A stretch of 64,000 nucleotides of DNA from Gymnothorax reevesii (GCA_029721435.1 CM056581.1:70914712-70978711), one strand, 5' to 3'; counted from the stretch's first letter, positions 25,713-37,972 are shown. Notes: a model not told the origin generated them from the sequence alone. Program-made: numbers and translations.

Positions 25713-26018
25713 TCACTCATGTTTGTCACTTTCCCACTGATTTACACACAAAATGAAAATTTTTGACATGCAGAAGTTAAAAAAAAGAAAGTTTTTAAAA
25801 AAGTGTATATCTTCACTACAGAGACTCATATTCACTTCCAATAGGCCATAAAAACACATTGGAAAAATGGATGGCATATATGCAGTGCAACAGTGATCTG
25901 AAGCATTTCCCAGGCCAGATACACGCAGAGATTCACATTCTGAGCTTAAAACCTCAATATATATCTTCCTAAAGAAGATAGCAGCCAATTCACTCCTATT
26001 TAGTCATACAGTGAAAAT
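25713..26018 (+). repeat. Shortened type-A monomer, first in unit 2
   Basis: This is the counterpart of 16980 with TATATAT at 25958-25964 and CTTCCTAAAG. It carries a private ACACACAAAATG front. It directly follows a type-C monomer because the full-length type-A monomer that should precede it is missing. Confidence 0.9.
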
Positions 26019-26259
26019 TCACTCATGTTTGTCACTTTCCCACTGATTTACACACGGATTGAAACTTTTTGACAAGCAGAAGTAAAAAAAAAGAAAGTTT
26101 TTAAAAAAGTGCATATCTTCACTTCAGAGACTCATATTCACTTCCAATAGGCCATACAAGCACATTGGAAAAATTGGTGGCATATATGCAGTGCAACAGA
26201 GATCTGAAGCATTTCCCAGGCCAGATACAAGCAGAGATTCACATTCTGAGCTTAAAACC

Positions 26260-27040
26260 TCAAAGTAGCGTGTTTTCATGAAAGAGCGTATGGAGACAAT
26301 ATCAGCGCTCTAGGTCGCTTCCTTAAGAAGATAGCAGCCAATTCACTCCTATTTAGTCATACAGTGAAAATTCACTCATGTTTGTCACTTTCCCACTGAT
26401 TTACACACAGAATGAAAATTTTTGACATGCAGAAGTTAAAAAAAAGAAAGTTTTTAAAAAAGTGTATATCTTCACTACAGAGACTCATATTCACTTCCAA
26501 TAGGCCATACAAGCAAATTGGACAAATTGCTGCCATATATGCAGTGCACAGTGATCTGAAGCATTTCCCAGCCCAGATACACGAACAGATTCACTTTCTG
26601 AGATTAAAACCTAGAAGCAGCGTGTTTTCATGAAAGAGCGTATGGAGACAATATCAGCGCTCTAGCTCGCTTCCTTAAGAAGATAGCAGCCAATTTACTC
26701 CTATTTAGTCATACAGTGAAAATTCACTCATGTTTGTCACTTTCCCACTGATTTACACACAGAATGAAAATTTTTGACATGCAGAAGTTAAAAAAAAGAA
26801 AGTTTTTAAAAAAGTGTATATCTTCACTACGGAGACTCATATTCACTTCCAATAGGCCATAAAAACACATTGGAAAAATGGATGGCATATATGCAGTGCC
26901 ACAGTGATCTGAAGCATTTCCCAGGCCAGATACACGCAGAGATTCACATTCTGAGCTTAAAACCTCAAAGAAGCGTGTTTTCATGAAAGAGCGTATGGAG
27001 ACAATATCAGCGCTCTAGCTCGCTTCCTTAAGAAGATAGA
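26260..27040 (+). repeat. Right-domain-like patch inside left-domain unit 2
   Basis: From the tail of 26019 through 26372 to most of 26724, the sequence follows right-domain markers: AGTAGCG with CTAGGTCGC, a B monomer with AGAAGCAGCG, CAATTTACTCC, then an A monomer with CTACGGAG and GTGCCACAG. This matches 34,333-35,113 at a constant offset of 8,073 bp. Before it, GATACAAGCAG ties 26019 to 17286; after it, GATAGAAGCC and the shortened monomer tie it back to 17.9 kb. Confidence 0.8.
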
Positions 27041-27076
27041 AGCCAATTCACTCCTATTTAGTCATACAGTGAAAAT

Positions 27077-27382
27077 TCACTCATGTTTGTCACTTTCCCA
27101 CTGATTTACACACAGAATGAAAATTTTTGACATGCAGAAGTTAAAAAAAAGAAAGTTTTTAAAAAAGTGTATATCTTCACTACAGAGACTCATATTCACT
27201 TCCAATAGGCCATAAAAACACATTGGAAAAATGGATGGCATATATGCAGTGCAACAGTGATCTGAAGCATTTCCCAGGCCAGATACACGCAGAGATTCAC
27301 ATTCTGAGCTTAAAACCTCAATATATATCTTCCTTAAGAAGATAGCAGCCAATTCACTCCTATTTAGTCATACAGTGAAAAT
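27077..27382 (+). repeat. Shortened type-A monomer, second in unit 2
   Basis: This is the counterpart of 17992 with TATATAT at 27322-27328 and CTTCCTTAAG. It follows the patch at about 26.26-27.03 kb that resembles the right domain. Confidence 0.9.
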
Positions 27383-30300
27383 TCACTCATGTTTGTCACT
27401 TTCCCACTGATTTACACACGGATTGAAACTTTTTGACAAGCAGAAGTAAAAAAAAAAGAAAGTTTTTAAAAAAGTGCATATCTTCACTTCTGAGACTCAT
27501 ATTCACTTCCAATAGGCCATACAAGCAAATTGGACAAATTGCTGCCATATATGCAGTGCACAGTGATCTGAAGCATTTCCCAGCCCAGATACACGAACAG
27601 ATTCACTTTCTGAGTTTAAAACCTAGAAGAAGCGTGTTTTCATGAAAGAGCGTATGGAGACAATATCAGCGCTCTAGCTCGCTTCCTTAAGAAGATAGCA
27701 GCCAATTCACTCCTATTTAGTCATACAGTGAAAATTCACTCATGTTTGTCACTTTCCCACTGATTTACACACAGAATGAAAATTTTTGACATGCAGAAGT
27801 TAAAAAAAAGAAAGTTTTTAAAAAAGTGTATATCTTCACTTCAGAGACTAATATTCACTTCCAACAGGCCATACAAGCACATTGGAAAAATTGGTGGCAT
27901 ATATGCAGTGCAACAGAGATCTGAAGCATTTCCCAGGCCAGATACACGCAGAGATTCACATTCTGACCTTAAAACCTCAAAGAAGCGTGTTTTCATGAAA
28001 GAGCGTATGGAGACAATATCAGCGCTCTAGCTCGCTTCCCTAAGAAGATAGCAGCCAATTCACTCCTATTTAGTCATACAGTGAAAATTCACTCATGTTT
28101 GTCACTTTCCCACTGATTTACACACAGAATGAAAATTTTTGACATGCAGAAGTTAAAAAAAAAGAAAGTTTTTAAAAAAGTGTATATCTTCACTACAGAG
28201 ACTCATATTCACTTCCAATAGGCCATAAAAACACATTGGAAAAATGGATGGCATATATGCAGTGCCACAGTGATCTGAAGCATTTCCCAGGCCAGATACA
28301 CGCAGAGATTCACATTCTGAGCTTAAAACCTCAAAGAAGCGTGTTTTCATGAAAGAGCGTATGGAGACAATATCAGCGCTCTAGCTCGCTTCCTAAAGAA
28401 GATAGAAGCCAATTCACTCCTATTTAGTCATACAGTGAAAATTCACTCATGTTTGTCACTTTCCCACTGATTTACACACAGAATGAAATTTTTTGACATG
28501 CAGAAGTTAAAAAAAAGAAAGTTTTTAAAAAAGTGTATATCTTCACTACAGAGACTCATATTCACTTCCAATAGGCCATAAAAACACATTGGAAAAATGG
28601 ATGGCATATATGCAGTGCAACAGTGATCTGAAGCATTTCCCAGGCCAGATACACGCAGAGATTCACATTCTGAGCTTAAAACCTCAAAGAAGCGTGTTTT
28701 CATGAAAGAGCGTATGGAGACAATATCAGCGCTCTAGCTCGCTTCCTTAAGAAGATAGAAGCCAATTCACTCCTATTTAGTCATACAGTGAAAATTCACT
28801 CATGTTTGTCACTTTCCCACTGATTTACACACGGATTGAAACTTTTTGACAAGCAGAAGTAAAAAAAAAAGAAAGTTTTTAAAAAAGTGCATATCTTCAC
28901 TTCAGAGACTCATATTCACTTCCAATAGGCCATACAAGCAAATTGGACAAATTGCTGCCATATATGCAGTGCACAGTGATCTGAAGCATTTCCCAGCCCA
29001 GATACACGAACAGATTCACTTTCTGAGCTTAAAACCTAGAAGAAGCGTGTTTTCATGAAAGAGCGTATGGAGACAATATCAGCGCTCTAGCTCGCTTCCT
29101 TAAGAAGATAGCAGCCAATTCACTCCTATTTAGTCATACAGTGAAAATTCACTCATGTTTGTCACTTTCCCACTGATTTACACACAGAATGAAAATTTTT
29201 GACATGCAGAAGTTAAAAAAAAGAAAGTTTTTAAAAAAGTGTATATCTTCACTTCAGAGACTAATATTCACTTCCAATAGGCCATACAAGCACATTGGAA
29301 AAATTGGTGGCATATATGCAGTGCAACAGAGATCTGAAGCATTTCCCAGGCCAGATACACGCAGAGATTCACATTCTGACCTTAAAACCTCAAAGAAGCG
29401 TGTTTTCATGAAAGAGCGTATGGAGACAATATCAGCGCTCTAGCTCGCTTCCCTAAGAAGATAGCAGCCAATTCACTCCTATTTAGTCATACAGTGAAAA
29501 TTCACTCATGTTTGTCACTTTCCCACTGATTTACACACAGAATGAAAATTTTTGACATGCAGAAGTTAAAAAAAAAGAAAGTTTTTAAAAAAGTGTATAT
29601 CTTCACTACAGAGACTCATATTCACTTCCAATAGGCCATAAAAACACATTGGAAAAATGGATGGCATATATGCAGTGCCACAGTGATCTGAAGCATTTCC
29701 CAGGCCAGATACACGCAGAGATTCACATTCTGAGCTTAAAACCTCAAAGAAGCGTGTTTTCATGAAAGAGCGTATGGAGACAATATCAGCGCTCTAGCTC
29801 GCTTCCTAAAGAAGATAGAAGCCAATTCACTCCTATTTAGTCATACAGTGAAAATTCACTCATGTTTGTCACTTTCCCACTGATTTACACACAGAATGAA
29901 AATTTTTGACATGCAGAAGTTAAAAAAAAGAAAGTTTTTAAAAAAGTGTATATCTTCACTACAGAGACTCATATTCACTTCCAATAGGCCATAAAAACAC
30001 ATTGGAAAAATGGATGGCATATATGCAGTGCAACAGTGATCTGAAGCATTTCCCAGGCCAGATACACGCAGAGATTCACATTCTGAGCTTAAAACCTCAA
30101 AGAAGCGTGTTTTCATGAAAGAGCGTATGGAGACAATATCAGCGCTCTAGCTCGCTTCCTTAAGAAGATAGAAGCCAATTCACTCCTATTTAGTCATACA
30201 GTGAAAATTCACTCATGTTTGTCACTTTCCCACTGATTTACACACGGATTGAAACTTTTTGACAAGCAGAAGTAAAAAAAAAAGAAAGTTTTTAAAAAAG

Positions 30301-31621
30301 TGCATATCTTCACTTCAGAGACTCATATTCACTTCCAATAGGCCATACAAGCAAATTGGACAAATTGCTGCCATATATGCAGTGCACAGTGATCTGAAGC
30401 ATTTCCCAGCCCAGATACACGAACAGATTCACTTTCTGAGCTTAAAACCTAGAAGAAGCGTGTTTTCATGAAAGAGCGTATGGAGACAATATCAGCGCTC
30501 TAGCTCGCTTCCTTAAGAAGATAGCAGCCAATTCACTCCTATTTAGTCATACAGTGAAAATTCACTCATGTTTGTCACTTTCCCACTGATTTACACACAG
30601 AATGAAAATTTTTGACATGCAGAAGTTAAAAAAAAGAAAGTTTTTAAAAAAGTGTATATCTTTACTTCAGAGACTAATATTCACTTCCAATAGGCCATAC
30701 AAGCACATTGGAAAAATTGGTGGCATATATGCAGTGCAACAGAGATCTGAAGCATTTCCCAGGCCAGATACACGCAGAGATTCACATTCTGACCTTAAAA
30801 CCTCAAAGAAGCGTGTTTTCATGAAAGAGCGTATGGAGACAATATCAGCGCTCTAGCTCGCTTCCCTAAGAAGATAGCAGCCAATTCACTCCTATTTAGT
30901 CATACAGTGAAAATTCACTCATGTTTGTCACTTTCCCACTGATTTACACACAGAATGAAAATTTTTGACATGCAGAAGTTAAAAAAAAAGAAAGTTTTTA
31001 AAAAAGTGTATATCTTCACTACAGAGACTCATATTCACTTCCAATAGGCCATAAAAACACATTGGAAAAATGGATGGCATATATGCAGTGCCACAGTGAT
31101 CTGAAGCATTTCCCAGGCCAGATACACGCAGAGATTCACATTCTGAGCTTAAAACCTCAAAGAAGCGTGTTTTCATGAAAGAGCGTATGGAGACAATATC
31201 AACGCTCTAGCTCGCTTCCTAAAGAAGATAGCAGCCAATTCACTCCTATTTAGTCATACAGTGAAAATTCACTCATGTTTGTCACTTTCCCACTGATTTA
31301 CACACAGAATGAAAATTTTTGACATGCAGAAGTTAAAAAAAAGAAAGTTTTTAAAAAAGTGTATATCTTCACTACAGAGACTCATATTCACTTCCAATAG
31401 GCCATACAAACACATTGGAAAAATGGATGGCATATATGCAGTGCAACAGTGATCTGAAGCATTTCCCAGGCCAGATACACGCAGAGATTCACATTCTGAG
31501 CTTAAAACCTCAAAGAAGCGTGTTTTCATGAAAGAGCGTATGGAGACAATATCAGCGCTCTAGCTCGCTTCCTTAGGAAGATAGAAGCCAATTCACTCCT
31601 ATTTAGTCATACAGTGAAAAT
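27383..31621 (+). repeat. Four-monomer higher-order repeat (1,413 bp), three copies in unit 2
   Basis: Copies begin at 27383, 28796 and 30209 and carry the same first-copy and last-copy markers as 18298-22536, so the three-fold expansion existed before the 9-kb duplication. New changes here include CCAACAGGCC near 27864, GAAATTTTTTG near 28486, ATCTTTACTTC near 30660 and ATCAACGCTC near 31201. The last of these is a CpG-neighbour change. Confidence 0.92.
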
Positions 31622-34091
31622 TCACTCATGTTTGTCACTTTCCCACTGATTTACACACAGAATGAAAATTTTTGACACGCAGAAGTTAAAAAAAAGAAAG
31701 TTTTTAAAAAAGTGTATATCTTCACTACAGAGACTCATATTCACTTCCAATAGGCCATAAAAACACATTGGAAAAATGGATGGCATATATGCAGTGCAAC
31801 AGTGATCTCAAGCATTTCCCAGGCCAGATACACGCAGAGATTCACATTCTGAGATTAAAACCTCAAAGAAGCGTGTTTTCATGAAAGAGCGTATGGAGAC
31901 AATATCAGCGCTCTAGCTCGCTTCCTTAAGAAGATAGCAGCCAATTCACTCCTATTTAGTCATACAGTGAAAATTCACTCATGTTTGTCACTTTCCCACT
32001 GATTTACACACGGATTGAAACTTTTTGACAAGCAGAAGTAAAAAAAAATAAAGTTTTTAAAAAAGTGCATGTCTTCACTTCAGAGACTCATATTCACTTT
32101 CAATAGGCCATACAAGCAAATTGGACAAATTGCTGCCATATATGCAGTGCACAGTGATCTGAAGCATTTCCCAGCCCAGATACACGAACAGATTCACTTT
32201 CTGAGCTTAAAACCTAGAAGAAGCGTGTTTTCATGAAAGAGCGTATGGAGACAATATCAGCGCTCTAGCTCGCTTCCTTAAGAAGATAGCAGCCAATTCA
32301 CTCCTATTTAGTCATACAGTGAAAATTCACTCATGTTTGTCACTTTCCCACTGATTTACACACAGAATGAAAATTTTTGACATGCAGAAGTTAAAAAAAA
32401 GAAAGTTTTTAAAAAAGTGTATATCTTCACTTCAGAGACTAATATTCACTTCCAATAGGCCATACAAGCACATTGGAAAAATTGGTGGCATATATGCAGT
32501 GCAACAGAGATCTGAAGCATTTCCCAGGCCAGATACACGCAGAGATTCACATTCTGACCTTAAAACCTCAAAGAAGCGTGTTTTCATGAAAGAGCGTATG
32601 GAGACAATATCAGCGCTCTAGCTCGCTTCCCTAAGAAGATAGCAGCCAATTCACTCCTATTTAGTCATACAGTGAAAATTCACTCATGTTTGTCACTTTC
32701 CCACTGATTTACACACAGAATGAAAATTTTTGACATGCAGAAGTTAAAAAAAAAGAAAGTTTTTAAAAAAGTGTATATCTTCACTACAGAGACTCATATT
32801 CACTTCCAATAGGCCATAAAAACACATTGGAAAAATGGATGGCATATATGCAGTGCCACAGTGATCTGAAGCATTTCCCAGGCCAGATACACGCAGAGAT
32901 TCACATTCTGAGCTTAAAACCTCAAAGAAGCGTGTTTTCATGAAAGAGCGTATGGAGACAATATCAGCGCTCTAGCTCGCTTCCTAAAGAAGATAGAAGC
33001 CAATTCACTCCTATTTAGTCATACAGTGAAAATTCACTCATGTTTGTCACTTTCCCACTGATTTACACACAGAATGAAAATTTTTGACATGCAGAAGTTA
33101 AAAAAAAGAAAGTTTTTAAAAAAGTGTATATCTTCACTACAGAGACTCATATTCACTTCCAATAGGCCATAAAAACACATTGGAAAAATGGATGGCATAT
33201 ATGCAGTGCAACAGTGATCTGAAGCATTTCCCAGGCCAGATACACGCAGAGATTCACATTCTGAGCTTAAAACCTCAAAGAAGCGTGTTTTCATGAAAGA
33301 GCGTATGGAGACAATATCAGCGCTCTAGCTCGCTTCCTTAAGAAGATAGAAGCCAATTCACTCCTATTTAGTCATACAGTGAAAATTCACTCATGTTTGT
33401 CACGTTCCCACTGATTTACACACAGAATGAAAATTTTTGACACGCAGAAGTTAAAAAAAAGAAAGTTTTTAAAAAAGTGTATATCTTCACTACAGAGACT
33501 CATATTCACTTCCAATAGGCCATAAAAACACATTGGAAAAATGGATGGCATATATGCAGTGCAACAGTGATCTCAAGCATTTCCCAGGCCAGATACACGC
33601 AGAGATTCACATTCTGAGCTTAAAACCTCAAAGAAGCGTGTTTTCATGAAAGAGCGTATGGAGACAATATCAGCGCTCTAGCTCGCTTCCTTAAGAAGAT
33701 AGCAGCCAATTCACTCCTATTTAGTCATACAGTGAAAATTCACTCATGTTTGTCACTTTCCCACTGATTTACACACGGATTGAAACTTTTTGACAAGCAG
33801 AAGTAAAAAAAAAGAAAGTTTTTAAAAAAGTGCATGTCTTCACTTCAGAGACTCATATTCACTTTCAATAGGCCATACAAGCAAATTGGACAAATTGCTG
33901 CCATATATGCAGTGCACAGTGATCTGAAGCATTTCCCAGCCCAGATACACGAACAGATTCACTTTCTGAGCTTAAAACCTAGAAGAAGCGTGTTTTCATG
34001 AAAGAGCGTATGGAGACAATATCAGCGCTCTAGCTCGCTTCCTTAAGAAGATAGCAGCCAATTCACTCCTATTTAGTCATACAGTGAAAAT
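30209..34091 (+). repeat. Five-monomer derivative of the B-C-A-A unit (about 1,765 bp)
   Basis: Units beginning at 30209 and 31975 read B-C-A-A-A; a third starts with B at 33740. The extra fifth monomer (31622 and 33387) has GACACGCAG and ATCTCAAGC. The pairs 31622-31975 and 33387-33740 share GCATGTC and CTTTCAATAGG in the B monomer, offset 1,765 bp. Private changes are GATTAAAACC near 31854, AAAAATAAAG near 32047 and CACGTTCCC near 33402. Confidence 0.85.
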
Positions 34092-34444
34092 TCACTCATG
34101 TTTGTCACTTTCCCACTGATTTACACACAGAATGAAAATTTTTGACATGCAGAAGTTAAAAAAAAGAAAGTTTTTAAAAAAGTGTATATCTTCACTTCAG
34201 AGACTAATATTCACTTCCAATAGGCCATACAAGCACATTGGAAAAATGGATGGCATATATGCAGTGCAACAGTGATCTGAAGCATTTCCCAGGCCAGATA
34301 CACGCAGAGATTCACATTCTGAGCTTAAAACCTCAAAGTAGCGTGTTTTCATGAAAGAGCGTATGGAGACAATATCAGCGCTCTAGGTCGCTTCCTTAAG
34401 AAGATAGCAGCCAATTCACTCCTATTTAGTCATACAGTGAAAAT
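34092..34444 (+). repeat. Hybrid C/A monomer at the border of the two domains
   Basis: The front is type C with the GAATG front (CACTTCAGAGACTAATATTC, ACAAGCACATTGG). After the ATTGG motif it becomes type A (AAAAATGGATGG, GTGCAACAGTGATC) with the AGTAGCG / CTAGGTCGC tail. To its left stand left-domain units; to its right the first right-domain unit begins with a type-B monomer. The switch lies within a few tens of bases around 34,235-34,275. Confidence 0.88.
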
Positions 34445-36913
34445 TCACTCATGTTTGTCACTTTCCCACTGATTTACACACAGAATGAAAATTTTTGACA
34501 TGCAGAAGTTAAAAAAAAGAAAGTTTTTAAAAAAGTGTATATCTTCACTACAGAGACTCATATTCACTTCCAATAGGCCATACAAGCAAATTGGACAAAT
34601 TGCTGCCATATATGCAGTGCACAGTGATCTGAAGCATTTCCCAGCCCAGATACACGAACAGATTCACTTTCTGAGATTAAAACCTAGAAGCAGCGTGTTT
34701 TCATGAAAGAGCGTATGGAGACAATATCAGCGCTCTAGCTCGCTTCCTTAAGAAGATAGCAGCCAATTTACTCCTATTTAGTCATACAGTGAAAATTCAC
34801 TCATGTTTGTCACTTTCCCACTGATTTACACACAGAATGAAAATTTTTGACATGCAGAAGTTAAAAAAAAGAAAGTTTTTAAAAAAGTGTATATCTTCAC
34901 TACGGAGACTCATATTCACTTCCAATAGGCCATAAAAACACATTGGAAAAATGGATGGCATATATGCAGTGCCACAGTGATCTGAAGCATTTCCCAGGCC
35001 AGATACACGCAGAGATTCACATTCTGAGCTTAAAACCTCAAAGAAGCGTGTTTTCATGAAAGAGCGTATGGAGACAATATCAGCGCTCTAGCTCGCTTCC
35101 TTAAGAAGATAGCAGCCAATTCACTCCTATTTAGTCATACAGTGAAAATTCACTCATGTTTGTCACTTTCCCACTGATTTACACACAGAATGAAAATTTT
35201 TGACATGCAGAAGTTAAAAAAAAGAAAGTTTTTAAAAAAGTGTATATCTTCACTTCAGAGACTAATATTCACTTCCAATAGGCCATACAAGCACATTGGA
35301 AAAATTGGTGGCATATATGCAGTGCAACAGAGATCTGAAGCATTTCCCAGGCCAGATACACGCAGAGATTCACATTCTGAGCTTAAAACCTCAAAGAAGC
35401 GTGTTTTCATGAAAGAGCGTATGGAGACAATATCAGCGCTCTAGCTCGCTTCCCTAAGAAGATAGCAGCCAATTCATTCCTATTTAGTCATACAGTGAAA
35501 ATTCACTCATGTTTGTCACTTTCCCACTGATTTACACACAGAATGAAAATTTTTGACATGCAGAAGTTAAAAAAAAGAAAGTTTTTAAAAAAGTGTATAT
35601 CTTCACTACAGAGACTCATATTCACTTCCAACAGGCCATAAAAACACATTGGAAAAATGGATGGCATATATGCAGTGCAACAGTGATCTGAAGCATTTCC
35701 CAGGCCAGATACACGCAGAGATTCACATTCTGAGCTTAAAACCTCAAAGTAGCGTGTTTTCATGAAAGAGCGTATGGAGACAATATCAGCGCTCTAGGTC
35801 GCTTCCTTAAGAAGATAGCAGCCAATTCACTCCTATTTAGTCATACAGTGAAAATTCACTCATGTTTGTCACTTTCCCACTGATTTACACACAGAATGAA
35901 AATTTTGGACATGCAGAAGTTAAAAAAAAGAAAGTTTTTAAAAAAGTGTATATCTTCACTACAGAGACTCATATTCACTTCCAATAGGCCATACAAGCAA
36001 ATTGGACAAATTGCTGCCATATATGCAGTGCACAGTGATCTGAAGCATTTCCCAGCCCAGATACACGAACAGATTCACATTCTGAGCTTAAAACCTCAAA
36101 GAAGCGTGTTTTCATGAAAGAGCGTATGGAGACAATATCAGCGCTCTAGGTCGCTTCCTTAAGAAGATAGCAGCCAATTCACTCCTATTTAGTCATACAG
36201 TGAAAATTCACTCATGTTTGTCACTTTCCCACTGATTTACACACAGAATGAAAATTTTTGACATGCAGAAGTTAAAAGAAAGAAAGTTTTTAAAAAAGTG
36301 TATATCTTCACTACAGAGACTCATATTCACTTCCAATAGGCCATAAAAACACATTGGAAAAATGGATGGCATATATGCAGTGCAACAGTGATCTGAAGCA
36401 TTTCCCAGGCCAGATACACGCAGAGATTCACATTCTGAGCTTAAAACCTCAAAGTAGCGTGTTTTCATGAAAGAGCGTATGGAGACAATATCAGCGCTCT
36501 AGGTCGCTTCCTTAAGAAGATAGCAGCCAATTCACTCCTATTTAGTCATACAGTGAAAATTCACTCATGTTTGTCACTTTCCCACTGATTTACACACAGA
36601 ATGAAAATTTTTGACATGCAGAAGTTAAAAAAAAGAAAGTTTTTAAAAAAGTGTATATCTTCACTACAGAGACTCATATTCACTTCCAATAGGCCATAAA
36701 AACACATTGGAAAAATGGATGGCATATATGCAGTGCAACAGTGATCTGAAGCATTTCCCAGGCCAGATACACGCAGAGATTCACATTCTGAGCTTAAAAC
36801 CTCAAAGTAGCGTGTTTTCATGAAAGAGCGTATGGAGACAATATCAGCGCTCTAGGTCGCTTCCTTAAGAAGATAGCAGCCAATTCACTCCTATTTAGTC
36901 ATACAGTGAAAAT

Positions 36914-37266
36914 TCACTCATGTTTGTCACTTTCCCACTGATTTACACACAGAATGAAAATTTTTGACATGCAGAAGTTAAAAAAAAGAAAGTTTTTAAA
37001 AAAGTGTATATCTTCACTACAGAGACTCATATTCACTTCCAATAGGCCATAAAAACACATTGGAAAAATGGATGGCAAATATGCAGTGCAACAGTGATCT
37101 GAAGCATTTCCCAGCCCAGATACACGAACAGATTCACTTTCTGAGCTTAAAACCTAGAAGAAGCGTGTTTTCATGAAAGAGCGTATGGAGACAATATCAG
37201 CGCTCTAGCTCGCTTCCTTAAGAAGATAGCAGCCAATTCACTCCTATTTAGTCATACAGTGAAAAT
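36914..37266 (+). repeat. Hybrid A/B monomer
   Basis: The front and middle are type A with the GGCAAATATG variant of the next monomer (37267). After TTTCCCAG it continues as type B (CCCAGATACACGAACAG, CTTTCTGAGC, CCTAGAAG). In other right-domain units a GGATTG-front B monomer precedes the GGCAAATATG monomer, so an exchange between those two neighbours would produce this copy. Confidence 0.88.
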
Positions 37267-37619
37267 TCACTCATGTTTGTCACTTTCCCACTGATTTACA
37301 CACAGAATGAAAATTTTTGACATGCAGAAGTTAAAAAAAAGAAAGTTTTTAAAAAAGTGTATATCTTCACTACAGAGACTCATATTCACTTCCAATAGGC
37401 CATAAAAACACATTGGAAAAATGGATGGCAAATATGCAGTGCAACAGTGATCTGAAGCATTTCCCAGGCCAGATACACGCAGAGATTCACATTCTGAGCT
37501 TAAAACCTCAAAGAAGCGTGTTTTCATGAAAGAGCGTATGGAGACAATATCAGCGCTCTAGCTCGCTTCCTTAAGAAGATAGAAGCCAATTCACTCCTAT
37601 TTAGTCATACAGTGAAAAT

Positions 37620-37972
37620 TCACTCATGTTTGTCACTTTCCCACTGATTTACACACAGAATGAAAATTTTTGACATGCAGAAGTTAAAAAAAAGAAAGTT
37701 TTTAAAAAAGTGTATATCTTCACTACAGAGACTCATATTCACTTCCAATAGGCCATACAAGCAAATTGGACAAATTGCTGCCATATATGCAGTGCAACAG
37801 AGATCTGAAGCATTTCCCAGGCCAGATACACGCAGAGATTCACATTCTGAGCTTAAAACCTCAAAGAAGCGTGTTTTCATGAAAGAGCGTATGGAGACAA
37901 TATCAGCGCTCTAGCTCGCTTCCCTAAGAAGATAGCAGCCAATTCATTCCTATTTAGTCATACAGTGAAAAT
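37620..37972 (+). repeat. Hybrid B/C monomer
   Basis: It reads as type B through ACAAGCAAATTGG, TTGCTGCC, then switches at about 37,785-37,803 to type C (GTGCAACAGAGATC, CAGGCCAG, CACGCAGAG) with the CTTCCCTAAG and CAATTCATTCC junction usual after C monomers. Open frames exist on both strands here only because the hybrid joins both parts. Confidence 0.88.

Larger units (their letters stand above)
22537..31621 (+). repeat. Large tandem duplication, unit 2 (about 9.09 kb, 26 monomers)
   Basis: This is the second copy of 13448-22536. It differs in four ways. Two bases are lost in the monomer at 24655 (TTTTTAAAAGTG). One monomer matching 16627 is missing, with 25359 ending like it. One extra type-B monomer is present at 26372. 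The following monomer, 26724, has CTACGGAG, a right-domain marker. The loss and the gain nearly cancel, so the offset before and after is almost the same. The first monomer, 22537, is a hybrid: its front (GACACGCAG) matches 31622 and its tail matches 13448. Confidence 0.88.
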
